Below are positions 25,755 through 32,969 of a stretch of DNA of 64,000 bases, piece by piece. Made by a program: the position numbers and the translations under genes. Each line of letters begins with the position of its first letter. Position 1 is the stretch's first letter. The DNA comes from Paenibacillus polymyxa M1 (GTDB lineage: Bacteria; Bacillota; Bacilli; Paenibacillales; Paenibacillaceae): contig NC_017542.1 of the NCBI RefSeq assembly GCF_000237325.1, positions 4,969,001-5,033,000 of the forward strand, read 5' to 3'. The notes beneath the pieces were generated by a model. The model made no database searches, was not told where the DNA came from, and saw nothing but the letters and a program-made list of their open reading frames with translations.

Positions 25755-26078
25755 CCAATCACATCCCTACATACATTAATTATTCTTAATTGTAAAGTAT
25801 CGTGTATAGGTTAACTCATGAACTTCACATCAATGAATTAATTCTCAGTTGCAAGGAACAATATGATTTCCGGTCATGCCCAGCACAATTCCAATCCCCT
25901 CTTTGCCGGGTTTATTATGTAGTTTCAAAGTTAACCTTATATATTATATAATGCTTACTAATTACATATATAGTATAGCATTTCAAGTTTTCTATAATCA
26001 ACACTTTTTTCTAAATAAATACATTTTTATGTTTTTATTTAAATACTAAAAATATAGATTTCAAACAGCTTAATTTGA
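25755..26078 (-). promoter_or_regulatory. Promoter/leader region upstream of the LytTR regulator
   Basis: AT-rich 324-bp gap. On the minus strand TTGATT, an 18-nt spacer and TATACT (from about 26003 to 25973) form a possible promoter. A GC-richer stretch at 25845-25928 holds a small ORF (listed separately). GTTAAC motifs occur twice, near 25811 and 25931, and could be regulator sites. Confidence 0.45.
25845..25928 (-). CDS. Candidate 27-residue peptide upstream of the LytTR regulator
   Basis: A TTG-started ORF with a weak AAGG site 6 nt upstream. The peptide reads MKLHNKPGKEGIGIVLGMTG then NHIVPCN, with one Cys at the second-last position. It is located directly before the LytTR/GHKL genes on the same strand, where signal-peptide genes often sit. 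Its base composition is richer in G and C than the surrounding spacer. It does not look like AgrD and has no double-glycine leader, so the call is speculative. Confidence 0.3.
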   Translation of the reverse strand: MKLHNKPGKEGIGIVLGMTGNHIVPCN

Positions 26079-27101
26079 TTAAATACCTAGCTCCTCCAAG
26101 TACTTCAACAATGCTGCAAGAGAACATACATTTAATATATGTATATTGTGATAATCGTTTAAGGTATGATTCAACTCTTTTTCTAAGCTACTCCAAAAAT
26201 CATCAAAATTACTAAAAGTTATTCCCGTTAACTCAGAAATAAAGGGAAACTTATATAAAGAATGGATGTCAATTTCAAGATTAGTGGTTTCATAAATCGC
26301 TTTTTCTATAGACTTGCCAAATTTTTTTACTAAGTTACTATCAATGTCAGCATCAAGGATGGGTTTAAATTTAGGTACTGTCACCTCATATTCCAAAGCA
26401 CTGCGTTCAAGAATATCATTAACCTCTGAAAACGTGATATCTTTATTATAAATGACAGAGTTCGTCACCTCAGAAGAGATCAGTTGCATACTTCTCCCCA
26501 CACAAAGAGCATTCGCTTTAGAGGTACCTTTAAAAAAGGCAAATCGTTCGGCAAGTGTATAGACAAAAATTGGAGCTTCATCAAATACGGCTTGGATCTC
26601 TTTACTTTTTGAAAACAAAAATGACTCAATTGAACAAAACATTTGCCCATTTACACCAATGACAGTAGGCAGACTAGCTGGATAACTACTCTGACTACCA
26701 TTTTTTACAGATACAAAAATAAGTTTATTTTGATCTACTAACTGCTGTGTAATTTGGCTAAGTTGCTGATAGTATCCTTCTGAAGTAACCGAAATGCTTA
26801 TGCATATATATTTAATATTCAGATTAAGGCATTTCTTCAACGCCATCTGCAAGAGTCTAGTACTCGTTTTCCCTTCTTCATTTGCTATTTTTATGATGTA
26901 AAACTGAGCCTCACTAAAAACTTGCATAATCGTATCTGCCACAGATGTTCCATGCCCATGGTCATCCTGAAAATCATTATCCTCGATAATTTCGTTTCCT
27001 GAAAATTGAAATCTCACTCCATCTATAACATGTTTATTTAAACTTTGATTCGTCATATCCATTCCAGTATCAATTATGACTACTTGTTTGTTGTTAAACA
27101 T
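26079..27101 (-). CDS. Intracellular S8 subtilase with acyl-carrier-like C-terminal domain
   Basis: A 340-residue protein with no signal or propeptide. The subtilase triad is visible: Asp11 in VVIIDTG, His50 in HGHGTSVA, oxyanion Asn134 in VKNGS, and Ser194 in FKGTSKA. After residue ~245 a helical domain of ~95 residues ends NVCSLAALLKYLEELGI, resembling acyl carrier proteins but without a clear DSL phosphopantetheine motif. Some Clostridium Cys-rich-peptide radical-SAM cassettes include an acyl-carrier-related protein. I infer a leader peptidase whose tail docks substrate or maturase. ATG 27101 follows AGGTG; a GTG three codons earlier lacks a ribosome site. Confidence 0.85.
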   Translation of the reverse strand: MFNNKQVVIIDTGMDMTNQSLNKHVIDGVRFQFSGNEIIEDNDFQDDHGHGTSVADTIMQVFSEAQFYIIKIANEEGKTSTRLLQMALKKCLNLNIKYICISISVTSEGYYQQLSQITQQLVDQNKLIFVSVKNGSQSSYPASLPTVIGVNGQMFCSIESFLFSKSKEIQAVFDEAPIFVYTLAERFAFFKGTSKANALCVGRSMQLISSEVTNSVIYNKDITFSEVNDILERSALEYEVTVPKFKPILDADIDSNLVKKFGKSIEKAIYETTNLEIDIHSLYKFPFISELTGITFSNFDDFWSSLEKELNHTLNDYHNIHILNVCSLAALLKYLEELGI

Positions 27102-27515
27102 AGTCTTCACCTATCCTATCAAATTTGTAGAATGCTATATATAAATTAGCACTTTAGTTTGATATAGAATGTGTAAGTGATAAAATAACCAATTTCATGC
27201 TATAAAAAGCAAATTTTCGATAAAAATGTATTAGAAATTCAATGCTGACCATTATAATTACGAGTTACTAGAGTATTCAGCAAGACGCAAAATGACACAA
27301 TATGCGCTGATTATTACAGTAATATTTTTACGTAGATCAACTGTAGTAACCTTATTCATAGATTAACTACAGCTTAAGAATACAGGCTATCTGAAGCAAT
27401 TAATCTCAATAGTCTGTTAAGGCTCCGTATAAATATTTTAAGAAGGTGATAATCAAAATAATATTATATGTCCGTAAAATTAGTATCAGGCAAAAAATTA
27501 ATGTGGAGGTTTCTT
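27102..27515. other. Divergent intergenic region, S8 protease / secreted thioredoxin
   Basis: AT-rich, no gene found. CTGTAGT (27341-27347) and ACTACAG (27366-27372) form inverted half-sites with centres 25 bp apart, a possible regulator site. A start at 27468 for the thioredoxin gene is open but lacks a ribosome site. Confidence 0.45.
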
Positions 27516-28025
27516 ATGATAAAAAACCGAAAAATTCTACCGTTCAAACTAGCTTTTATATTCTGTATGTGTTTGACAAGCTTTTTCATTGCTAATGATA
27601 CTAACTATGCTGCAAAACATAAGAATTTTACGACTATAGAACAAAATAAAAATATTCCGACTGTTGAAGAATACGAGAATGATGTAAAAGATTTACCTAG
27701 ACTTAATGCGAATGAAACCATGGACAAATTCAACTCGGGAGAAGGTTTTTACCTTTATATTGGTAGACCTAGTTGCTCCGATTGTCGTGAATTCTCTCCC
27801 ATTTTAAAAGAATTTTCTGTGCGTATATCACAACCCATCTATTATTACAATCTGGATGGTGGGGACTGGGGACCAGCCATTCGGCAATTTCTTAGAGATC
27901 ACATCAATTTACAAGCTACTCCAACATTAGCATATATTAAAGATGGAAAAGTCGTTGCCCAACAAGTTGATACTGGACCAAATGCTGATGAATTGCTAAC
28001 TATTTTTGCCGATTGTCCTCAGTAA
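27516..28025 (+). CDS. Secreted thioredoxin-like protein, PedC/BrcD bacteriocin-accessory type
   Basis: A 169-residue protein. A signal sequence or membrane anchor covers residues ~7-27 (LPFKLAFIFCMCLTSFFIA). The thioredoxin fold has Cys87-Ser-Asp-Cys90 in GRPSCSDCREF and the cis-Pro segment ATPTLAYI. Small exported thioredoxins of this kind occur in bacteriocin operons as accessory proteins that set the disulfide state of the product. ATG 27516 follows GGAGGT by 5 nt. Transcribed divergently from the S8 protease and ends in a clear terminator. It marks the right edge of the peptide island. Confidence 0.85.
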   Translation: MIKNRKILPFKLAFIFCMCLTSFFIANDTNYAAKHKNFTTIEQNKNIPTVEEYENDVKDLPRLNANETMDKFNSGEGFYLYIGRPSCSDCREFSPILKEFSVRISQPIYYYNLDGGDWGPAIRQFLRDHINLQATPTLAYIKDGKVVAQQVDTGPNADELLTIFADCPQ

Positions 28026-28069
28026 CCTTTCGCATTCCAAAAATGATCGATTCAAATCATTGAAACTTT

Positions 28070-28115
28070 GACTCGCAAGATGGGATTCTTTGAAAAAAGA
28101 TCCTTCTTGCGAGTC
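28070..28115. terminator. Terminator between the thioredoxin and GNAT genes
   Basis: GACTCGCAAGA (28070-28080) pairs with TCTTGCGAGTC (28105-28115), followed by TTCTATACTTTAT. It can serve both convergent genes. Confidence 0.8.
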
Positions 28116-28135
28116 TTCTATACTTTATATTTTAA

Positions 28136-28666
28136 TCACACTTCCCACTCTTCCCGTAAAAGCCCCATTCGGATCGAATCATAATACTTTCCATTATAAT
28201 ATCTGCACTTGCGAAGCCTGGCTTCGAGGGTCATGCCCAGCTTCTCCCCGACCTTCATCATCCGATGGTTTCCTGACCAGGTTGTAAAGCCTACTCTTAC
28301 TAGAGGCAATGTATTAAACAAATGGTCGATCCACAATCGAAGTGCTCTCGTACCATAGCCACCACTCCAATACCCCGAATCATAGATACCTATCCCCATT
28401 TCAAGCCATAGCGAAGGCTTATGCTCCCAGTAGTAACTCACGGATCCAATGACCTTGCCTTCCACTTCAATGAGCCAAAAATCATCTTGTTCGACTCGCT
28501 TATTCTTCTCTTTTAAATACTCCTCAAAAGTAAGCGTCTTATGTTCATAGTAGGGTGCATCCCATTGCTTCCATTCCGGTGCTTCTTCCTTGTAAGTTAG
28601 TGTCCAAAGTGCATATAGGTCTTCTTCTGTAGCAGGCCTAATCGTTAAATCCTTTTCTGTATACAT
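28136..28666 (-). CDS. GNAT-family N-acetyltransferase (RimJ/RimL-like)
   Basis: A 176-residue acetyltransferase of the GNAT fold. Motif A for acetyl-CoA is seen as LEMGIGIYDSGYWSGGYGTRAL, cut here to key part YWSGGYGTRAL, and the C-terminal part NHRMMKVGEKLGMTLEARLR is typical of RimL-like members acting on protein N-termini or small amines. Start follows AGGAGGGAC on the minus strand. No partner gene nearby indicates its substrate. GC content returns to the chromosomal style here, so it probably lies outside the peptide island. Confidence 0.9.
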   Translation of the reverse strand: MYTEKDLTIRPATEEDLYALWTLTYKEEAPEWKQWDAPYYEHKTLTFEEYLKEKNKRVEQDDFWLIEVEGKVIGSVSYYWEHKPSLWLEMGIGIYDSGYWSGGYGTRALRLWIDHLFNTLPLVRVGFTTWSGNHRMMKVGEKLGMTLEARLRKCRYYNGKYYDSIRMGLLREEWEV

Positions 28667-28791
28667 CGAGTCCCTCCTTTTATCATAAAACGCTCATTTC
28701 TATGCTGGATTATATGATGCTTTATTCTATCTGCTTTTGCATAATATCGAGTATCTATTTTTCCATCTTTGGAGCCAGCGCATAATTCATG

Positions 28792-28832
28792 TTGACAAAC
28801 AATCAAAAATAATATATCTTAATATCAAGATA
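28792..28832 (+). promoter_or_regulatory. Promoter with MhqR-like operator
   Basis: TTGACA (28792-28797) and TATCTT (28815-28820) with a 17-nt spacer. The -10 is inside the palindrome TATCTTAATATCAAGATA (28815-28832), close to the TATCTC/GAGATA half-sites bound by the MarR-type repressor MhqR of B. subtilis. Confidence 0.7.
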
Positions 28833-28915
28833 ATAAATATAAAGAAAAGTTTACAACGACGGTTTATTTTGCTTTGAAAAACCTAATCATATAAAAACCA
28901 AGGAGGGCAAATAAT

Positions 28916-29890
28916 ATGAAATTGTTAGGATTGCATCACGTTTCGGCGATTACAGCGGCAGCGGCTAAAAATGTTGAATTTTATACTCAGGTATTGGGAC
29001 TTCGGTTGATCAAGAAAACGGTGAACCAGGACGATGTTAGTGTGTATCACCTCTTTTACGGAGATGAGCGCGGAACCGCGGGTACGGAAGTCACTTTCTT
29101 TGAAATTCCACATGCTGGACAAACGCGTACAGGGAATAACAGCATTTCGGCGCTCTCCCTACGGGTACCGAACGACAAGGCTCTGAATTATTGGAAAAAC
29201 CGCTTCGAGCAGCTGGATGTGAAGCATGGCGAAATTATAGATCAAGCAGGACGCTTGGCGCTTTCGTTCGAGGATTTTGAAGGACAACGCTTCTTCCTCG
29301 TTTCAGATGAGCATGATCACGGAATGCGCGGCGGCACGCCTTGGGAGAAGAGCCCTGTCCCTGCGGAATACGGCATCGTTGGACTTGGTCCGGTTCATCT
29401 GACCATTCCCAAAGCGGAGAATACCATTCTTATTCTTGAACAGGTTATGGGCTTCCGCAAAAAGGGCTCCTACCCTTCCCCTGTTGCTGGACAACCGGAT
29501 GTGGTTATCTACGAAACAGGTGAAGGCGGTACAGGAACTGAAGTTCATCTGGAAGAGCGCAACGATCTGCCACAAGAGCGACCAGGACGCGGCAGTGTGC
29601 ATCACGTCGCTTTCCGTGTTGAAACCGAGGAAGAGCTCAAACAGTGGGTAGAGCGTATTGGTCAGCTGCAAATTTCCAACTCTGGTTTTGTAGATCGCTT
29701 TTACTTCCGTTCCTTGTACTTCCGTGAGCCGAACGGCATTCTGTTTGAATTGGCTACCGATGGACCTGGCTTTGACACCGACGAGGAACTGGAGTTTCTG
29801 GGCGAATCTCTGGCACTGCCTCCATTCTTGGAGCCGCGCCGTGCATCAATTGAAGCCAATCTCAAACCACTCAACACCAAACATGAATAA
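28916..29890 (+). CDS. MhqO-like ring-cleaving dioxygenase (VOC family)
   Basis: A 324-residue protein with two vicinal-oxygen-chelate modules. Metal ligands are likely His7/8 in LGLHHVS, His in GPVHLTI and SVHHVAF, and Glu in ILFELATDGPGF. Relatives MhqA/E/O in Bacillus are extradiol-type dioxygenases that detoxify catechols and quinones. The ATG follows AAGGAGGG. An MhqR-like operator in the promoter supports induction by quinone-like electrophiles. Monocistronic with a strong terminator. The exact mhq paralog is not decided. Confidence 0.9.
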   Translation: MKLLGLHHVSAITAAAAKNVEFYTQVLGLRLIKKTVNQDDVSVYHLFYGDERGTAGTEVTFFEIPHAGQTRTGNNSISALSLRVPNDKALNYWKNRFEQLDVKHGEIIDQAGRLALSFEDFEGQRFFLVSDEHDHGMRGGTPWEKSPVPAEYGIVGLGPVHLTIPKAENTILILEQVMGFRKKGSYPSPVAGQPDVVIYETGEGGTGTEVHLEERNDLPQERPGRGSVHHVAFRVETEEELKQWVERIGQLQISNSGFVDRFYFRSLYFREPNGILFELATDGPGFDTDEELEFLGESLALPPFLEPRRASIEANLKPLNTKHE

Positions 29891-29917
29891 AGTTATATTT
29901 ACTCTAAAATAAACACA

Positions 29918-29956
29918 AAGCCGGGACTTCTACATCATGTAGAGGTTCCCGGCTTT
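29918..29956 (+). terminator. Terminator of the mhqO-like gene
   Basis: AAGCCGGGA...CTTCTACATCATGTAGAGG...TTCCCGGCTT followed by TTTTC; strong stem with T-run. Confidence 0.92.
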
Positions 29957-30049
29957 TTTCGTGCAACTGCTCTGCTTTCATTTAAAAAAGCATCTCATCT
30001 ACGAGCTTTTCAGCTAGACAGGTAAGTGAAATACCCTTTTGGGCTGTGC

Positions 30050-31747
30050 TTATAGCTTTTTATCATCCACGCTGTTCAGCCATGCTTCGATTTCTCCGAT
30101 CACAGAGGCGATACAGCCGTCTTGGAACGGTGAGATCAATCCAGCCAGCTCAACCAATCCGGTAAAGGATCGGCTTCCTCCGGCACGACACAGCTTCAAA
30201 TAATCTTTCCATGCTGCTGCCCGGTCTTCACCCATGCGTTTCCAAAACTGGAATGCACACAATTGTGCCAGTGTATAGTCAATATAATAGAACGGAGATT
30301 GAAAAATATGTCCCTGCTTGTGCCAGAAACCGCCCTTTTCGAGGTACTCGTTGCCTTCATAATCCAGATGCGGTTTATACTTGCGTTCAATGGAACGCCA
30401 TGCACTTTTACGTTCGGCCGGTGTCCAATCCGGGTGTTCATATACGGCATGCTGGAATTCGTCTACGGCTACACCGTAAGGCACGAACAGCAACGATGAA
30501 GATAGGTGTTCAAAGTGATATTTGTCCGTGTCTTCCTCGAAGAACAGCTTCATCCAAGGCCATGCGAAAAACTCCATACTCATCGAATGAATTTCAGCCG
30601 CCTCCATGGTTGGCCAGTGGTACTCGGGAATTTCAAAATGTCGGCTTTCATAGACCTGGAAGGCATGACCTGCCTCATGAGTCAATACGTCGATATCACC
30701 GGATGTCCCATTAAAATTGGAGAAAATAAATGGCGTGCCATATTCGCTCAAAAATGTACAGTAGCCTCCGCTTTGCTTGCCTTTTTTACTGATTAAATCC
30801 ATCAGTTCACGCTCGACCATAAAACTGAAAAATTCATGTGTTTCCGGTGAAAGCTCCTCATACATACGCGCTCCATGACGAAGAATCCAGTCCGGGTCAC
30901 CTTTTGGCGTAGGATTGCCTGACAAGAAGTTGAAGCCCTCGTCGTAATAACGGAGCTGATCTACTCCGATCCGCTCGCGTTGGCGCTCTTTCAGCTTGGT
31001 TGCCAGAGGAACGATGTGCTTCAGCACCTGCTCGCGGAAATTGGCTACCATCTCTGCATTGTAATCTGTACGTCCCAAGCGGGCATAGCCCAATTCTACA
31101 AAGTTGTCATAGCCCAGCTTGTGTGCCATGCGCGTACGTACCTTGACCAATTCATCATAAATTCGATCCAGCTCGTCCTCATGCTCACTCATAAATTGAT
31201 ACTTGGCCTCGGAGGCCTGTTTGCGTGTCTCGCGGTTGGTTGCCATTTCAAATGGCAGGAGCTGTGACAATGTGCGTTCTTCACCCTCGAACGGGATCTT
31301 CGCTGAGGCAATTAATTGGGCATATTCCGAGGTCAACTTATTTTCCTGCTGCAAATCCTCAATGATATCCGGGTGGAACGACTTGAGCGCCACCTCGGCA
31401 ATACTGAAAAGCTGGCTCCCCCATTGGCTCTCCAACTCAGCTCTAAATGGAGACTCCACCAACGCCCGGTAATAATCGGTTACATACTCTTGGATAACCG
31501 GCATGAAATCATCAGCGTACTCTTGCTCCGCTTTGTAAAAAGCATCTTCCGTATCAATGGAGTGCCGAACTTCCACCAATTGCAATTGCGTTTCCACGTT
31601 ACTACGCAGCTTGTTAATGGCATGAATAACTTCATTTTGACGTTCTACACTGTCCGCTTCACGAAACTGCTGTAACAGCGTTTTAAACCGCTGTTCAATT
31701 TCAGGTTGCACTGGTCGGCTGTAAGCCATTTCGCTGAATAATGTCAT
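30050..31747 (-). CDS. M3-family oligoendopeptidase
   Basis: A 565-residue zinc metallopeptidase of the oligoendopeptidase F/thimet family. The zinc motif is THEAGHAFQ (HExxH form HEAGH) around residue ~345, with the third ligand Glu in AAEIHSMSMEFF. It degrades short peptides in the cytoplasm. The start at 31747 (MTLFSEMAYS) was chosen because an AAGGGGG site precedes it; the open frame extends 53 codons further upstream, but that part overlaps the pdxK terminator and looks non-coding. Length matches the family. Confidence 0.92.
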   Translation of the reverse strand: MTLFSEMAYSRPVQPEIEQRFKTLLQQFREADSVERQNEVIHAINKLRSNVETQLQLVEVRHSIDTEDAFYKAEQEYADDFMPVIQEYVTDYYRALVESPFRAELESQWGSQLFSIAEVALKSFHPDIIEDLQQENKLTSEYAQLIASAKIPFEGEERTLSQLLPFEMATNRETRKQASEAKYQFMSEHEDELDRIYDELVKVRTRMAHKLGYDNFVELGYARLGRTDYNAEMVANFREQVLKHIVPLATKLKERQRERIGVDQLRYYDEGFNFLSGNPTPKGDPDWILRHGARMYEELSPETHEFFSFMVERELMDLISKKGKQSGGYCTFLSEYGTPFIFSNFNGTSGDIDVLTHEAGHAFQVYESRHFEIPEYHWPTMEAAEIHSMSMEFFAWPWMKLFFEEDTDKYHFEHLSSSLLFVPYGVAVDEFQHAVYEHPDWTPAERKSAWRSIERKYKPHLDYEGNEYLEKGGFWHKQGHIFQSPFYYIDYTLAQLCAFQFWKRMGEDRAAAWKDYLKLCRAGGSRSFTGLVELAGLISPFQDGCIASVIGEIEAWLNSVDDKKL

Positions 31748-31841
31748 TGCTTCGTTTCCCCCTTTAATGTAATAAATCTGATGCCTATTATACAGTACGA
31801 TTAGACCAAACTGGAAGCTGGAATTCCAAAATAATACAACC

Positions 31842-31877
31842 TCAAAAGCCGCAATACCATGTATTGCGGCTTTTGAG
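31842..31877 (-). terminator. Terminator of pdxK
   Basis: CTCAAAAGCCGCAATAC and GTATTGCGGCTTTTGAG form a perfect 17-bp stem around CAT. It lies 85 nt after the pdxK stop. Confidence 0.85.
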
Positions 31878-31962
31878 CCTAATCTAACGCTATATAACGA
31901 AGACATAGTTGGCTATACCAACCTGATATATATACAGTCTAATGGAGATTTATAAGTCCTCT

Positions 31963-32772
31963 TTATTGATTTTGCAAACGGTGTGCCACATGCAGGGTCG
32001 GACCGACAAATTCATTTAGCTTGAAGCCACCTTCAATGGCCTGTGTAATGAATTTCTTGGCCTGATCCACAGCTTCACGTACAGTCAGCCCTTGTGCCAA
32101 ACCAGCCGTTACCGCAGCCGAAGTGGTACAGCCTGCACCGTGGGTAAAGTTGGTTTGTACAACATCCGCTTCAAACCAGTCAAAAGTGATTCCGTCATAC
32201 AGCAGATCCATCGCTTTACCTGCGCGAATTTTGCCACGGTCCTTGATCAGCACATGCTTAGCACCACGCTCGTGGATAATAGCAGCCGCTTCCTGCATCT
32301 GCTCCAGTGTCGTGATCGGTCCTTTCTTCGCCAGCTGTGAAGCCTCGAATAAGTTCGGTGTTACCAGATCAGCGCCAGGAATCAACAATTCCAGCATGGC
32401 CTCTGTATTTTCCGGCTGAAGCACTTCATCCGTGCCTTTGCAGACCATCACTGGGTCAATCACAATCCGTTTCAGATCATGCTTTTTCAAATGGCTGGCA
32501 ACCAGTTCGATGATATCTACAGAACCCAGCATCCCGGTCTTCATTGCATCAAAACCGATACCTTCCAATACAGTACGCAGCTGCGCCTCAACCACGTCCA
32601 ACGCAACAGGATATACAAGATGGTTCCAGGTTCTAGGTTCCATCGCAACTACGGTAGTCAGTACAGTCATGCCATATACGCCAAGCTCCTGAAAGGTTTT
32701 CAGGTCCGCCTGAATACCTGCTCCGCCGCTTGTGTCGGAGCCGGCTATCGTTAGTGTTTTGGGAATCGTCAT
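31963..32772 (-). CDS. pdxK: Pyridoxine/pyridoxal/pyridoxamine kinase
   Basis: A 269-residue ribokinase-fold kinase that phosphorylates B6 vitamers to feed pyridoxal phosphate salvage. It shows TIAGSDTSGGAGIQADLKTF (residues 7-26), DPVMVCKGTDEVL, and the anion hole with catalytic Asp-like region FTHGAGCTTSAAVTAGLAQG near residue 212. This matches the ThiD-like PdxK of B. subtilis more than the HMP-P kinase ThiD, and no thiamine genes are adjacent. Single gene with its own terminator. Confidence 0.9.
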   Translation of the reverse strand: MTIPKTLTIAGSDTSGGAGIQADLKTFQELGVYGMTVLTTVVAMEPRTWNHLVYPVALDVVEAQLRTVLEGIGFDAMKTGMLGSVDIIELVASHLKKHDLKRIVIDPVMVCKGTDEVLQPENTEAMLELLIPGADLVTPNLFEASQLAKKGPITTLEQMQEAAAIIHERGAKHVLIKDRGKIRAGKAMDLLYDGITFDWFEADVVQTNFTHGAGCTTSAAVTAGLAQGLTVREAVDQAKKFITQAIEGGFKLNEFVGPTLHVAHRLQNQ

Positions 32773-32887
32773 TAGTACATGCTCTCCTTCACTTTCTGTG
32801 CTGCATTTATCCTAATCCTGCATGCGAAACTTGTCAACGCGCAAAACAGTCCTTTCCATACGAAAAGTCACAAGAACCAGCAACAGC

Positions 32888-32932
32888 TAAAAAACGAGAA
32901 TATCCCCCTTTGAAATGAGAACATCCTCGTAA
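32888..32932 (-). terminator. Terminator of the HTH/helical-repeat regulator
   Basis: On the minus strand ACGAGGAT...ATTCTCGT forms an imperfect stem followed by six T. Confidence 0.65.
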
Positions 32933-32969
32933 GTACGTGTTATATGAAGAATTTGAATGAAATTTAGAC

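Noticed and set aside
30211..30714. 167-codon ORF antisense to the M3 peptidase gene
   Set aside because: The opposite strand encodes the HEAGH peptidase; no independent evidence.
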